A DNA stretch of 60,000 nt from Tubulanus polymorphus (Eukaryota; Nemertea; Palaeonemertea; Tubulaniformes; Tubulanidae), in NCBI RefSeq assembly GCF_964204645.1, contig NC_134034.1, forward strand, positions 2,266,072-2,326,071, read 5' to 3'. A model generated the notes under the pieces. It was given only the letters and a program-made list of their open reading frames with translations. It searched no databases and was not told the DNA's origin. Position numbers and translations under genes: made by a program. Below, in pieces: positions 20,723-33,960 of the stretch (its first letter is position 1; each line of letters opens with the position of its first letter).

Positions 20723-21419
20723 TTTTTGTTATATTGGTAGTTTTCGTTTTGATTCTTTGGTTTCGCGTTCGACGATATCCTTAACGGTTTTGATTTTCTA
20801 GTAAATATTCCATTTCAAACGACTTTTGACATATTATATCTATCCCGATGACTGGCGGACATTTGACTGCATATATCGGGGTTAGTCGCGCTTGTCGTTA
20901 GATAAACGGTTCAATACATAATATCCAATACAGCGTCTAGAATCACGAGCATCATTTTCCTTCAAAAATCGACTAGTCGTTTTTTTTCCCTTTCTAATAA
21001 TAGTAAAAACAGCCGCCGGCTTTGTATACGCGCGCTTAAAACGTATCAATTCACGACGCCGGAACAGTTCCATCCAGTCGCGTATCAAACAACGATCTAT
21101 TAGGCTTTTATGCGTTTCTCGAAATGTACACATTCATCGGAAGATGAACACAACGCACCACGCAAATTGAAGAAGGCGTTTAAAGGCACGCGCTATGATG
21201 TCTAAAGTGGTTTGTTCTAGGCGGTTATACTCAGTTGTCGATCTGCTGCACAGCGAATTGAAAGGAAATATAATTGGTTATTTCTCTTGTTCTGGCGGGT
21301 AATTCTATTCCGAAGTTTCATCAGTGTCAGTGGGGAGAATATGCAACGCGAGCTAATAAGTTCACCTTGCGCGCTACTTGTTGCATAGGCCTGCGATATA
21401 TAGACTTCATCGGGTAGCA

Positions 21420-21715
21420 GCGAGGCTTCTGCGGCAACGAAAGATTCCACTAGCGGCAAGTGAGGATATGCAAGGTGTTGCTAGTGAGCAGAAGGATATC
21501 ACTGCGGTAACAGAGGATATTCCACGTGTGGCAAGTGAGGATGCAAAAGGGGCGCTTGTGTGCAGGCATCAAATTCTGCGGCAATAGAGGATTCCACTTG
21601 TTGCAAGTGAGGATCCCCAGGAAAAGACATCACCCATTGCAGCATTGGAGGTTTTCACTTGTAGCAAGTGAGGATCTAACCAGGTGTCGCTAGTGTGCAG
21701 TAGGACAATGATAGA
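21420..21715 (+). repeat. 77-bp hairpin repeat array
   Basis: Four units upstream of the most 5' cyclase exon seen; contains intact cacttgttgcaagtgagg and cacttgtagcaagtgagg hairpins. Confidence 0.9.
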
Positions 21716-21880
21716 CGATACCGCTTGACGTGGTAAAAAGTCAACTTTTCTAATCAAGTAAACTAATTATCAATGAAAATTTTAAAACCGAGAGTAGAAC
21801 AGTGAATCATCCCCTTTCAGTTCAAAGTTAAATGTAATATATTTGAAATAAGTTATCAAGTTGAACGAAAAAGGATACAC

Positions 21881-21953
21881 CGCCCGGTATGGGACTCGAA
21901 CCCAGGACCCTCAGGTTAAAAGCCTGATGCTCTACCGACTGAGCTAACCGGGC
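21881..21953 (-). tRNA. tRNA-Lys (TTT)
   Basis: On the minus strand the acceptor stem is GCCCGGT/ACCGGGC, the D arm is TAGCTCAGTCGGTAGAGC, and the anticodon stem TCAGG/CCTGA surrounds loop CTTTTAA (anticodon TTT). The T arm carries GGTTCGAGTCC and the discriminator is G. It lies about 1.3 kb upstream of the most 5' cyclase exon seen. Confidence 0.95.
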
Positions 21954-22816
21954 TCACGTACGCCATCTGGTGCAATACTTGGATTTGTACAAGCAAACCG
22001 CATTGAACAATGGGTTTACGATTTTCACGATTGATTTAGGTTTTCTAATCGGCCTGTATTTGATCAGCAATCAATATAGTTAATGTTAGACTGGTTGCCG
22101 CCAGCGAACGGACTGGTGCTCGTAAATAGAGAGTTATCAGTTTTTTTTCGAAAAGGAGGAAAACGTTTTATTCTGAATACTGGCTTTATCTGCGTTTGAC
22201 AGATCGTGTTATAATTCGAGTCGAATCAGAATCCATCAGGAGTCTAGTTGAGCGTACAGTTGACGTTTTGTTTTCCAATACGAGCTTCGCGGATTCAGCT
22301 CGCAGTGTTTCATGATCGATACCATTGAAAACCTTTACAGGACCTCAACTGGCATCCCCAATGCGCACCAGCATCGCTAGTATTCTACCACCAGCTAAAA
22401 CATTGAACTATTCGCGATCACTGGATCCACGAATCGGCAAAGCCATCTTCATTAAATCCATCATTACAAAAGAATTATCGACCGTTAGGTTTCTAAATTG
22501 GTCGCAGAGCGAAAGCGAGTGTCAGTTTCCGAGCGCGCGCGTGATTTACCGGTAAAGAATCTAGCCGGTTATCGGTGGAGTCGTGTTCACAGACAGATGT
22601 TGTCATTTCCTCGACAACGAACCGGAAGACTGCAGTTGGAATCTCGTTAAAGGAACCGATTGTTAATTATCGGCGTATCAATCAATTTGTAGTCCAGGCG
22701 ATGATATCGGTTTGCCGGGACACTCGATAAACAACCTAGTTTAAAAGACTGGTTAGATTTATAAACTCGGAGCTAGTTTTTGAATACAGGTTTTGCTTTT
22801 AACCGTTGTTCCACCG

Positions 22817-22972
22817 TACCCAGTTGCGCAGTCAATATTCCAAATTTAAGTCCAGAAATAATTCCGTTAATGTCTTTGTCCGAACGGTCTTAATTTGCTC
22901 GATAGACGGGATAAGTAAGATGGTCTTTGACGGGTTCTTTATCAATGCTATGACTTTGCAACTGGCCCCATA
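22817..22972. mobile_element. Decayed fold-back element
   Basis: Ends acccagttgcgcagtc and gctatgactttgcaactggcc match the family termini; the interior is degenerate. Confidence 0.5.
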
Positions 22973-23504
22973 TGTATCAGTTATATATGCCCGGTTTCAA
23001 GCCCTTGCCCCATCTCAATCCAGACTTAAATCATTTAACCTAAAACTGGTAACTGGTATCAGTCATCGGATTAAAACCTAAGCTAGGTCTACGATCTAAA
23101 CATGAACTGAGCCTTTTTTCAGGTATTTTTCACTGGTCCATCGTGTGCTGACCATATCATTGACATATGCCAGGTATGTACCACCAAGAGCTAGACAACC
23201 CAGCGCCTGCTCAAGCAAAGTTGAAATAAACATTAGCAACCGGTGGTTCGACTTAAAATTGCAGTTTATAAAACTGTGTACTGGGTTAAGTGGTCTCCAC
23301 ATCTAACTCTCGAAAGCAAAACCATATTCAGACAAACCTAACGGTATCAATTCCCAAACGGTTTGTATTGATTTTAGCGTTTTGAAATGTTTCAACTCTC
23401 GCATCAGATTCGCAATTTCCCACAAACACTCTCACGAAATTGAATCGAATTTTAAAACTTATCTCGTATGATAAGGTGGTAATGGGCCGCGACCCCGCCT
23501 AATT

Positions 23505-23564
23505 GGTATAAATCTCATTCTCGCTCACTGTGCAGATCCATTTTACAGCCGATCGACACACAAG
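23505..23564 (+). promoter_or_regulatory. TATA box and short 5' noncoding exon of secreted helical protein 1
   Basis: GGTATAAAT lies at 23505-23513. About 25-30 bases on, transcription should start near 23538, and a donor (cacacaag/gtaaga) ends at 23564, giving a noncoding exon of about 27 nt. The coding exon begins at an acceptor directly before its ATG. Paralogue 3 has the same arrangement. Confidence 0.6.
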
Positions 23565-23853
23565 GTAAGATTCAAATATGTACATGCCCCCACACTCCCA
23601 AGATCTAAGATTCAGTTGATTGATTCACGATTTTAATCAAAATGTAGATGATTTTTCTGACATCTAACTACTAACAGCTGACTTCTAGCATATCCAGTGT
23701 AAAAGTGAATTCCCTGATGGCAACAATAGATTTCCCGGCCTTTCGTTGATGTGCAACGAAGAAATATAAGCAAAGAGGACTTAAGCGAACCTAGCGGACC
23801 CTCGCTTGCCACAACAGAAGACTTTATCCGATTCGTTTTCTATTTCGTTTCAG

Positions 23854-25900
23854 ATGAAATCGTTTGCAGTACTGCTCGTTCTTTCCGCCGTGTTCGTGGC
23901 GGCGACCTACGCTTCGCAGAACGAGGTTTCGGAAAAATCGAAAACCTTAGTCGACCACGTGAAAGACAAATACCAACAGACGAAGGATGCGCTGACCGAC
24001 GCTTTGACGATGAAAATGAAGGATCTCGGTAAACTAGCTCTGCAACAGGTCAAGAAAGCGGCGATCAATGCCGGAAAAGGTAAATAATGAATTTCATATA
24101 GTAACGGTAATCCTAGCATAGTTCTAGCATGTCCAACTGGGACTCGTGACGAACAGAAGACCAAGAAACTGAATTTTTTCTGACTTTCTAACGAACTAGC
24201 TTGAAGCGTTTTGTCAGGCCCAAAAAGGCGATGTTTGCTGTAAAGTACGTATCAAAAGAAAAAATCCGTATGTAAAGAAAAAATCTTTACATGAATAATA
24301 TTGTTCTAACAACTCATGTATTGAAATAAGGGACGGTTTTCGGGGTTGTTTGACCTAGTGCGGAGAAGACACCGGGCCGAAAAAAGATAAGTGTATTATA
24401 TGTCCGACCAAGACGTTGTTCCCGAAGATTATAGTTTATCATATCCCCGCTCCGTGAGAAATGGAAAGGTTTGTCTTAAGCGGAATAAACAAGAGTAGTC
24501 GATCGATACAAGTATCTCTGATCGAAATCACTAACAGATGAAACTATAATACAGTGACTACAAATTATTTGCGAAAGTTTGGCCCGAAGATTCGACCACA
24601 ATGTATGAAATGATATATACAGATCCCAGCTCCACTTTATTTGCGGTTTTTCGATGAGAAAGACTAAGGGAGTGATAGAGTTCAGCTCCTTTAGTTATCA
24701 TGCATAAAAATAGCTTCTTAGCCAGATAGCCGTTAGTATAACAAGACTGACCATTTATAGTTACAATATATCGATATAGTTATAAGTTCTGAACAAATTA
24801 TATATATTTATTCAAATATTTCAATAAAAACATTAACTTCTTAAATCTATTCTAAATCATAATACGTTCTTATCTGTAAATTCACTCAATCTATCGACTC
24901 AGCAGGTGCTTAAGATGAGTTCTTAATAGGACAGATCAATTTTTAAGCATGGTGATAATACAGTATCATGATGTTTGAACGCCAAAATAAATGCCTGGTC
25001 AAATAGATTAATATTTGTTGATTGTACGTCCGCGTATGTTCGGTTTCAAAGCTGAATCATATTTGATACGTTTACACAGTGGTTGCATATTAGGTTCTAA
25101 TCTGTCAATGTATTTTATTCTATGTATCGATATTTCAATTTACCTACTACAATTCCCATCATTCTGAATGGCTTTGCAGAAAACCCGTCATCGCTGCTTG
25201 GCGGCTATATTTATTAATGGGATTTTCCTCTGTTGAATCGGAAACAAGCGTGTTAAACAAGTGAACGTTATCGATCGGTTCTTTTTTTCTTTACAGCTAA
25301 ACTGATGGAAATCGTCGCGAAAAAAGGAATCGAACTGATCATCACCGGTATAGGAAAACGAGATCTGGGTATGCAGGAGATTACGCAACTGGTTTCCGGC
25401 GCCATCGATAAACTGGTCGAAACGGCCGACCGAATTGAAAAACGCGCCGAACGAAAATACGAAGCGGCGATCGATCAGTTAAAACTGGCGATGAAAGATT
25501 TCAACAAATCGGAGACGGTCAAAGCCACAAAAGAAGATATAAAACAAAAGCTAGTTACTCTCGAAAAGGCCTTCCGACACGCTTTAGGTAAACCGTTTTT
25601 TAAGCTTTCGTTTGATATTTCAAATCGGGAAAATAGACAATACACGTGTGAGAGAATAATTTTCATTTTTGGCGTAAATTATTACGGGAAATTTCTGCAT
25701 TAATCGTTTAACATTTCCTATTAGTTCTATTTACCAGATTTCATAGCTAGAAATTGAAATTTTAGATACTCAAATTGTTCGTTATTCTATTTACAGAAGA
25801 GTCGGCCGCCGGAGTGTGCGACCAAATTATCGATGCTGTTAAATACATCGTAGCAACTAAAAAAACGTTGTTGCAAAAACTGAATCATGTTTCAAAATAA
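23854..25900 (+). CDS. Small secreted amphipathic-helix protein 1 (unrecognised family)
   Basis: Exons 23854-24079, 25297-25587, 25797-25900 (621 nt, 206 aa), joins in phase 1. The acceptor cag touches the ATG. A signal peptide (MKSFAVLLVLSAVFVAA) precedes Lys/Glu/Ala-rich amphipathic helices with one Cys (near the C-terminus). Residues ~93-97 are GIGKR, a Gly plus dibasic site of the kind cut and amidated in secreted peptide precursors. It is shared by all three paralogues at the same point of exon 3. The exon 2/3 junction (NAGKG/A) is also shared. Two AATAAA signals follow the stop. The N-terminal part could be a cationic helical peptide (defence, membrane-active or mucus), or the whole could be a lipid-binding helical protein; the sequence does not decide. 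Confidence 0.85.
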
Positions 25901-26261
25901 AGAATTGAAATAAAATCGTTAGATATCGAGGGAATAGATTTTCAAATATATGTTGTATGTAGGAAAGTCGGTGGTTTCGATCATCTTTTGACCAGTCCAT
26001 AGGGCTTCAACGATAACTACTATTATGAACCAACACCAACTATGGCTATAGTCCATTTATCAATGAATGAGTCCTGTCTTTCCGTGATATTTTGCTTAAT
26101 TTTCTGGGGCGCATACCTCGTTCAGGTCTTAGCATGACCACAAAGTCGCAGACCACAGCAGAATATCCAAAATAATACCGGTTCTTTTCCAATTGGACGG
26201 GTTGCCAAAGCGTCTGCTTCAGTCAAGTTGAAACGGAGAGAAAAGTAACTATTTTTTTAAA

Positions 26262-26430
26262 TTTCTAGAATAATTTAAACAGTGCAACCATTAAGAGTCA
26301 TTCGTTCATCGGGGGCCTACACGTGATTATCCGGACTATTTTTTGAAGTTTCTAGAATAATTGTAACACTGCAATCATAAATAGTCTATCGTTCATCGGC
26401 GGCCTACACGTGGTTATCCGGTTTTACCAA
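26262..26430 (+). repeat. 87-bp direct repeat, two copies
   Basis: ttctagaataatt, ctgcaatcataaatagtc and cgttcatcggcggcctacac occur twice in the space between secreted helical proteins 1 and 2. Confidence 0.8.
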
Positions 26431-27089
26431 GGATAAAACATGAAGCCGATTTCGTTTCTAAACAGAACCGGTAGCAAGCACGAAGTAAATATGTTCGAGG
26501 CAGATTATATAGGACAATGGTTCACCGAGAACCCATACGTGGTTTTCGAGGTTCCGCATGATACAAGAAAATGAAGCGCCGTTATATGAAAACGGAGCTC
26601 ACCAAGAATCACAATAGCCGTACTGGTACTATTTCATCTAGATCCATAATAACTGCATCCAGTTCTTAATTCTTCGTTAAAACTCTTTCCATGCTAACTG
26701 TGACCGGACGACACAGTCTCCAGATCGCTAGTTTTCACGCGGTGTGGCGCCACGTCACAGGTGTTTGACCTACTTATCCCCTTACTGCCTAAATGGCAAT
26801 GTATAAAGCTTATACGGCTTGTATGTATGCCTGGTAGTCCTGGCAACCCCAGGGACTTGTTTTTGTTCGAGTTCGCTGGCGGGTGTATGAATAAAATCTA
26901 TGTAGGTCACGAAAGTCATTATCGGTGAATTGAGGTCAAGTTGTGTAAACAAAGTAGGGCAAAATTGAAAGCTTTATAAATAGACATCCAGTTCTTAATT
27001 CTTCATTAAAAAACGATAACAGTTGTGGCTCGTATATTTGTCTCTGGTTGCTTCTCTTTTGCTAATCGGCGAGAGACCAGAGAAGAACC

Positions 27090-27190
27090 TTCGACCAAGA
27101 ATCTGTGTCGACACCCGGATTCGAACCCGTGCACCCTGGTACGACGAGACTTCGCAGTGACTTGGTCAGTGATCTCGTTTTATACAAAAA
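27090..27190 (-). repeat. tRNA-like sequence (SINE head or tRNA pseudogene)
   Basis: On the minus strand: cactgaccaagtcactgcga, gtctcgtcgtaccagggtgc, acgggttcgaatccgggtgt. B box present and a T arm forms, but no paired acceptor stem or clear anticodon loop. Confidence 0.45.
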
Positions 27191-28496
27191 TCCCATGTCT
27201 CACCACGAAGAAAAAAACGATGTATTTTCGAACTCGTAGTATTATTACACATAAATCAAAATCGGCAATGAAAACATTTTTCTTGATGTTCATTTCTCAG
27301 AATGAATAGAAGCAATATCCCCCCCCCCTCAGAGTTCGAGCAGACCACGCTTTTTCGACTTGTAAAAATGTCATATTGGTGTCGACACACGGAGTGATTT
27401 ACATGACAGACATTAAAAGTTTCTCGAGATCTCCTGATTACCTTTTGTTTCTTTTTTTTGGTCGGCAAACAAACGAACAGAATGATTCCGTCTGGGTAAA
27501 GATTCAGGTGGCGTTTACTTTTTTTTTCAAAACAAACAACACCGCAATCGCGGAGTCGGCGCACGTCTTACCTGCCACCATCCGATGCCGCAGAATATAA
27601 ATCAGTCATTCATAATGGAGGCTATCGACGAACGGGACATTATTCCACGGACGATCGATCGACCTGCCGTCCTCCTCCAGAAATACATTTCCATTATCCA
27701 GAAAGTAATTTGGTTAAAAGATCGAAAGACCACCTCTCTCCTACATCGATGCTGATAAATGGAAGTATTGAGGTATGTACTCGGGTGAAGTCTTTTAAGA
27801 CGGCGGCACTGGCGGTGAATTATTTTCGGATCAGATGTTCTGGGATAACTACGGAACTTAGCGTTTATCTAAACCATAATGGACATTGTTACTCGGAGCC
27901 GAAACTAACTCCGACCGCCGGCAAGCAAAAGAACAATTAGGTTAGATATTATCGGAGTCATCCCTTTTGAGAGAACTTGGTAACGCACATGGCTTCTAGT
28001 TCAAGTTTCGATTGATTTTGACACAAAAATTGAACTCTGGCTATACTGTGTAACTTTCTTGTGTTTAAACGCAACTGATTTTAATCATCTACGATGAACT
28101 CGGTCTGAAGTCATCGGTACAAAGTGTGACCGAAGAGTTCCGACTTTCAAACACTCTCAGTTTCGCCTTTGAAATATGACTGAATCAAAACATCCGCCTC
28201 CGACAATTTGATCACTTTATGTAGATCGGCTTCGTTTGTTATAACGACTTATTGTCGCAAGACTTATTGACTTATTGTCTAGTTTGAAATACCGTATACT
28301 GCGTCTATTCTCTATTAAACTATTCAAATCGAATTTTGAAATACGCCCTCGATGCTCGTTTGTAACCATTAAGATTAGGAATTTTTTCTCGCTGATAATG
28401 CCCGACTCGTAAATATTTGAAAGCTATCGAAGGCTATGGCTTTGAAATGAAAATTGTTGACAAAATCGACAATTTTTTTTCAAAACTTCGAGTTGG

Positions 28497-28587
28497 ATAT
28501 ATATATAAAACAAAGTGTGGAACTACGTCCCGGGTTCTGAAACAAAACATCAGACTATCAGTTTATCAATACGTTTAGAGATATCTA
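28497..28587 (+). promoter_or_regulatory. Candidate TATA box and first exon of secreted helical protein 2
   Basis: A TATATATATAAAA stretch at 28497-28510 lies 1 kb upstream of the coding start. A start near 28530 is expected. Two donors are possible: a/gtaaat after 28587 or cgag/gtagga after 28722. Placed by analogy with paralogues 1 and 3. Confidence 0.4.
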
Positions 28588-28884
28588 GTAAATTATTTAA
28601 TTGAGTTAAATTGAAAAGAGAATTTCGATCAGGTGGCTGATAAGATATGGCGGTGTTGTTAAGCGACAGGGAGTTCGTTTATAGAGAATCTGCCCACAAC
28701 CGGAGCCACCGACATCAACGAGGTAGGAATTCATTCCGTTTATCATTTTTCGTTACATTTCATGTTGTATTTTATATCGGGTGCATGAATTTCAAAACTT
28801 AAAGGCCTTGGTGCCATCTTGTTCGTAGAAATGATGCAAGCCCATTTCTTGGCTGTCGGATACAAGTGATACACGTGATGGATC

Positions 28885-29340
28885 GAAATCCCCAACATTA
28901 CATCGTTGAACCGTCTTAAAGTTCAGCATCACATGGTCAATTCTGACTCTGTTATAAGCCCGCAAAATAATAGTTTCTACATCCCCAATTACTATATCGA
29001 TGAACCTTCTAAAAGTTCAGCAACACATATTCAAGTCTGCCGCTGTTTAGACCCCGCAAACTAATAGTTTCTAGATCCCCAATCATTATGTAAATGTTAT
29101 GTGGTAATAATACATAGCCTAGCAGTTTTTGCGATCCCATCATTATAACGCCAGCTCAGATGGTCAATCATCTCGCCGTTCGGCTCTCGCAATGACATTT
29201 TATGGCTCCCACTTGCTAATAAATGCTGTATATTTGGCAATAAAACAGTTCCGAGTGGTTTCTAAATCCACATTATTATACAAATGTGTGTACGTAACGC
29301 ATTCCAGTAGTTTCTTTATCCCCATTATTATGCTAATGAC
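28885..29340 (-). repeat. Decayed copies of the 59-bp repeat, inverted
   Basis: Units with agtttctacatccccaatta and the complement of tacataatgatgggg lie upstream of secreted helical protein 2, in its presumed first intron. Confidence 0.7.
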
Positions 29341-29548
29341 ATGGATGTACAAAAATCTTACAGTTCTGATGGTCGAAACACGTCGTTTAAAAACACCGCT
29401 TACTTTATCTTGTGAATCCAAAAATTCCGCAATGGTTTTTTTTACGTTGATTTTTCTGTTTAGCACCAATCTAACCAAAACAGGGCGTCTATATCGAAAA
29501 AATGATCCCTACACGATCCATTGTTTAAACAATTTCTTCACATTTCAG

Positions 29549-30721
29549 ATGAAGTCAGCGACAGTCGTGATTATTCTTTGCGCCGTTCTCGCGGCGGCGT
29601 GCTCCGCCCAAGAAACCACCGCCACCGCCGAAATCGAATCGACGGCGACGACGACCGCGAAACCGAAAACCCTACTCGATCGATTGAAAGAGAAATACGA
29701 AGAGAACAAGGAAGCTATCGTCGAGAAACTGAAGGAACTCGGAAAAGAAGCTTTAAAGCAGGCGACGGAAGCGGCGATTATGGCGGGGGAAGGTAAGTCA
29801 GGTTATGACTGATTTCGACTGATATAAATCTCATATTTCGAGTTAACAAGTAAAAATCCACAGTCGGTATTGGAAAGTTGATGTTGTAACAGTTTCGGGG
29901 GTTTATATCGTTTTGGGTAAACACCGAAACTGCTGCAAAACAGTTAGATAATCTAATTCAAAGACGTTTTTACCTGTCAGAAAAATAAATGATTTGACCT
30001 ACACGAGAGTCTGTTTGGCTTTACGTCGCTTGGATCTTGGTTTCCCAAGACTAACCCTATTGGATTATTTATTTGACCTCACGACGGGACGGCCTTGAAG
30101 CGTTGCCCACACACTGTAACCGACTATTTTCCACGCCATCTAGTGGTTTACCGATGTAGCGAGTTCCTTATTTTGCGACCTGATTGTGACGTGTATAAAT
30201 AAACCTTTGTTTCGGATTCGTAGGGAAAATCTTGGAGATGGTGGTTCAGAAAGGATTGGAGATGGCGTTAGGAGGTTTGGGCAAACGAGATCTGGATCGG
30301 CAGACGATTTCGCAGCTGGTTTCCGGCGCGATCGGAAAACTGGCCGCAACCGCTAAACAAATTGAAAACCGGATCGAACAGAAGTACGAAACGGCGATGA
30401 ACCAGTTGAAACTTGTGAAAGAACAAGTGATCGACGAATTCAACAAATCAGACCTAGCTGACGCGATGAAAATAGAAGCGAAACGAACGCAAGAATTCAT
30501 CGAGCAGGCCGCTCAAATTTTAGGTAAACCTTCGTCAGATTTTCATCGAATTAATCAAATCTATGATATGAAAGCACGTCTATGTTTCTTTTCCAGAACG
30601 AGAAGTCGGAGAATTGAGCTCGAAACTCGCTGAAGTAATCGACGAAAGTAAAAACAAATTGAACGCAGTTTTGGGAAACAAATCGATATTCGAACACGAT
30701 TTCTTGACTAGAGATAAATAA
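29549..30721 (+). CDS. Small secreted amphipathic-helix protein 2 (unrecognised family)
   Basis: Exons 29549-29792, 30224-30523, 30597-30721 (669 nt, 222 aa), phase 1 joins, acceptor cag touching the ATG. Signal peptide ends near residue 20 (AAACSA/Q). A Thr/Ala linker (TATAEIESTATTTAKPK) is unique to this copy and could be O-glycosylated. Helix 1 is strongly charged (LLDRLKEKYEENKEAIVEKL). Exon 3 carries GGLGKR (residues 98-103), then DLDRQTISQLVSGAIGKL, very close to paralogue 1 (DLGMQEITQLVSGAIDKL). No Cys follows the signal peptide. The C-terminal exon is diverged and ends FLTRDK. AATAAA lies near 30893. Paralogues 1 and 2 are the closest pair. Confidence 0.85.
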
Positions 30722-31754
30722 TATCGTTATCGAACATTACTCTTTAATCTATGTATCAAATATATTGACTATGCGTCAAATTTTGCAAAAAAGGTTTTAT
30801 CTTTCACATGGAATTGATATCTTCAATGATCCAGTTAATCGGTCATACGGTTCGTGATTAAAATGCGCTATGAGATCTTTAGAGCTACAGCAATAAATTA
30901 CGCTTAATCCGGACAAACTTAGACTGGTTAAAGGTGGCCCGAAGAATAAAGCGAAGACCGACTTAAAGATGAGAAAACTCGTCGCTAAGTTAGAAAGGTT
31001 AAACTAAGTAGACTTCGCTTAAGTCGGAACATTTGGGACCATAAATTGACCGAATTGAGCGATATCCGAGTTGGTTGCTATGTTATAAATAGTGTCACGG
31101 AAAAATGTTTAAAGAATTTACAATATACAAAAATAAAAAGAATTCTAAACATTTTGTAAATCATCATATATACATATATATACCCATACAGGTGGTCTCG
31201 CCTAGGGGTTGATATTCATTAGTAATCGGGCATTTTAACGAGCGATAGCTGATCTGAAACCTGTAGCCCGGAACCAGTCTCAATCCGCGGGGCTCACCGA
31301 CACCACACGCCCTGCTGCCGCAGCGATATATACCGCAATCAATTCGCCGTTTAACGATCCGCAACAAAGAGAAATTGTCGTCATTAATTTTACCGTTTGT
31401 ACCAGGTGCACGGAACTGTGCCTTCCAGCGTCTGGGGGTCGGTACTCAATCATATCCAGATACGGGGAAACGTCTCGCTAGGCGTAACCGACGCGAAAAT
31501 CGAAGTTATACTCAACGCGCAGTCGAACACAAGGTCAAGGTGAACTTTTTAGAAAATCGTCGTTAATTCGAACTCGAAAATTTGAAGAATGTATTGATAT
31601 AATTTGGGCCATGAAGTCACTCAAACGATAGTTTTGCTTCACCCGCTGAGAGGCACTTTGATAGGACTACAAGTTTATCCACTCAACGGTGGACCGATGG
31701 AGAAACGACTGTCCACCACAGTGATTCAAACCAATGAAAACACACGAACCGTTT

Positions 31755-32055
31755 ACACCTGGTGGACCCTCGCTTGCCACAAGTGGAATCCTCATATTGT
31801 CACAGTAAGCGTTATCGGGTCCTTCCTGAAATATAGAAGGAAGACTGACCTTCTACTAGCGACACCTGGTGGATCCTCAATGCAACAAGTGGAATCCTCC
31901 ATTGCCGCAGTAGTTGTTGTCCTGCTGCGCACTAGTGACACCTTGTCACTGGGGAATCCTCGATTGCCGCAGAAATTGATTATCTGCTGCGCACTAACAC
32001 CACCTGGTGGATCTTCACTTGCCACTGGTAGAATCCTCGATTGCCGCAGTAGCGA
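31755..32055 (-). repeat. 77-bp hairpin repeat array
   Basis: Four units between secreted helical proteins 2 and 3. Confidence 0.9.
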
Positions 32056-32392
32056 TGAAATATATGATAATGAGAGTTGAAATAAAACTCTAGTCTAAAG
32101 TAAACAATTCGACCCCCAGGAGGATTTCCAATCAAACACGACACGTCTATTCAACTACTCGCAATGACAGACGATCATTTTGATAACAACAATTTTCTCC
32201 CGCAGTCATTGGCTAAAAAATGCACCCTTCCTAAAAAGATGATATCATGCGCGCAGTAGGTGTTCGCGGGAGCGGGCGTTTACAACCGTTCAGGAGTTTC
32301 AATAAACGTCGTCAAATTAACACAGTTTCGACGAACAGGAATGACGGTTTGTTTCCATAGACCATTAAGTGACTGTTTGATATCAATGAAAT

Positions 32393-32529
32393 AAAAAAAC
32401 CCACAGCGCAATAGAAAAACGAAATGAGAATTCGGCATATCGACCCAATTCTGTGTTTTAAAAAATGGCGCTTAGAATCGGGTCATAGAATTGGGTCGAA
32501 AGGTCAAATTCTCATTACGTGGGTTTTTC
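32393..32529. mobile_element. Fold-back element, AAAACCCAC ends
   Basis: AAAAACCCAC and GTGGGTTTTT end a 137-bp unit. Nested complementary blocks (atgagaatt/aattctcat and cgacccaattct/agaattgggtcg) make an almost continuous hairpin. Confidence 0.7.
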
Positions 32530-33299
32530 CTGAATGAGGAACAACGAAATTCATTCAAAGATACTCTATCAGAGGTCTTCTTTCCAATCCAAAGTCTGAA
32601 TATCGATTCAAATACTCAGTATAGAATAGCATTTTTTAGATGAGTAACAAGAAGAGAGTGAAGCTGAAATTTCGGTTTTAACGTGGCGTTAAAACGGAAA
32701 AGACAACGTTAATACCAAAAAAACTGGTTTTAACTTTACGTCAAAACGTAAAATTCATTATTGGTGGAAATCGAGTGAGTGTCATGATTTTTTTTTTCAA
32801 TGTTGCCCGAATTAGCCACCATATAAAAACGTGTCCGACACCGCTCCCAGCGTTGAAAACAAGTAAATTGAATAATTCATCGCCGAACAGCGTCAGAAAC
32901 GAACGCGCGCGGGCGAGTTCCGGGTACGATACGGCTAAATGGTAGGTAAACCGACAGCTAAGCCGGTTAGGGGATTTATCGCGGTACCTCTCGATACGGG
33001 GATGATTGACATACGAATTAATGCGCTTATTCGCGCGCGGCGGTGGCGGTTTACAAACGGTCCCTACGGATGCGTTCGCGTTGTGTCGAATACAAGCGCG
33101 TAAACGCACTATTTCGATTTGATTATCAATTGTTTTGGGAAATCCTTTAGATGAAATTGACAAAAAGTCGAAATCCTCGTGGATTGATTATACGATACGG
33201 AACAAGACAAGTATGAGAAAGAAGGAATTTTAGTGGAACAAACAGCAGAACTGGGCCCACTCGCGTAGTTCTAGTGATCAAATCACAAATCAATACACC

Positions 33300-33433
33300 A
33301 GGGCCCAGTCTCACGAAAAAGTTTAACTCAAATATTTGTTGTAATTGCTAATGGTTAATTCATGTCTTCATTGCGGACAACAATTCAAACTTAACCGTAT
33401 TAGGCTTAAACTTGTTCGTGAAACTGGGCCCTG
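33300..33433. mobile_element. Fold-back element, GGGCCCAGT subtype
   Basis: Ends ccagggcccagtctcacgaa and ttcgtgaaactgggccctgg form a long inverted repeat; the interior has actcaaatatttg and caattcaaacttaacc. A second element follows directly, sharing the ccctgg. Confidence 0.75.
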
Positions 33434-33545
33434 GATCCGGTTTCACAGTTGTGAGTTAAGATTTGACTCTGGGTTAAAACATTGAAAATGAACTAACTTT
33501 AACTCAAGAGTTAACCCTCACTCACAACTGTGGAACTGGGTCCTG
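33430..33545. mobile_element. Fold-back element abutting the previous one
   Basis: Ends cctggatccggtttcacagt and cacaactgtggaactgggtcctg are complementary; the core has gttaaaac ... gttaac. Its terminal sequence is the likely source of the 39-bp minisatellite at 45765. Confidence 0.7.
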
Positions 33546-33609
33546 TAGTTCATTCAAATACTTTTTTCTACCCCGCCCCGATAAGTTCGTTTCAACGACG
33601 CCAAGGTGG

Positions 33610-33960
33610 CTATATAAGAGGACTCCACTCGTTGGAATTAAGCAAACCAGGTGTCGCTAGTGTGCACTAGGACATTGACTACCGTGACGATAGAGGATTC
33701 TACTTGTGGTAAGTGAGGATCCATCAGGTGTCGCTAGTGTGCAGTAATTCCAGGAGATTCCACTTGTGACAAAACAGTGCGGATCTAACAGGTGTCGCTA
33801 GTGTGCGGTGAGACATCAACTACCGCGAGAGGATTCCACCTGTGGCAAGTGAGAATTCCCCCATTACTCTTCCATGCTACATCTTTTTTCTGCGTATCAA
33901 TGATGGCCCAGCGGTGATGCTACTGCGGCAATAGAGGATTCCACTTCTGGCAAGCGAGTA
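33610..33960 (+). repeat. 77-bp hairpin repeat array
   Basis: Four units following the two joined fold-backs at 33300-33545. Confidence 0.9.

Larger units (their letters stand above)
20541..23500. other. Region upstream of the last recognised cyclase exon
   Basis: Contains a hexamer repeat, a 77-bp array, tRNA-Lys and a decayed fold-back. No exon for the missing cyclase TM1-5 could be recognised on the minus strand. Confidence 0.6.
25920..28490. other. Spacer between secreted helical proteins 1 and 2
   Basis: Holds the 87-bp direct repeat and the tRNA-like sequence. Nothing else is supported. Confidence 0.6.

Noticed and set aside
23096-23302. Minus-strand frame with a hydrophobic centre as a candidate for the missing cyclase TM exon
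   Set aside because: No match to the first membrane cluster, and it lies among fold-back debris.
27615-27710. Possible coding exon starting MEAIDERDIIPR on the plus strand, with a gt after CAGAAA
   Set aside because: Looks protein-like, but I could find no partner exon or family; its minus-strand complement is equally open.
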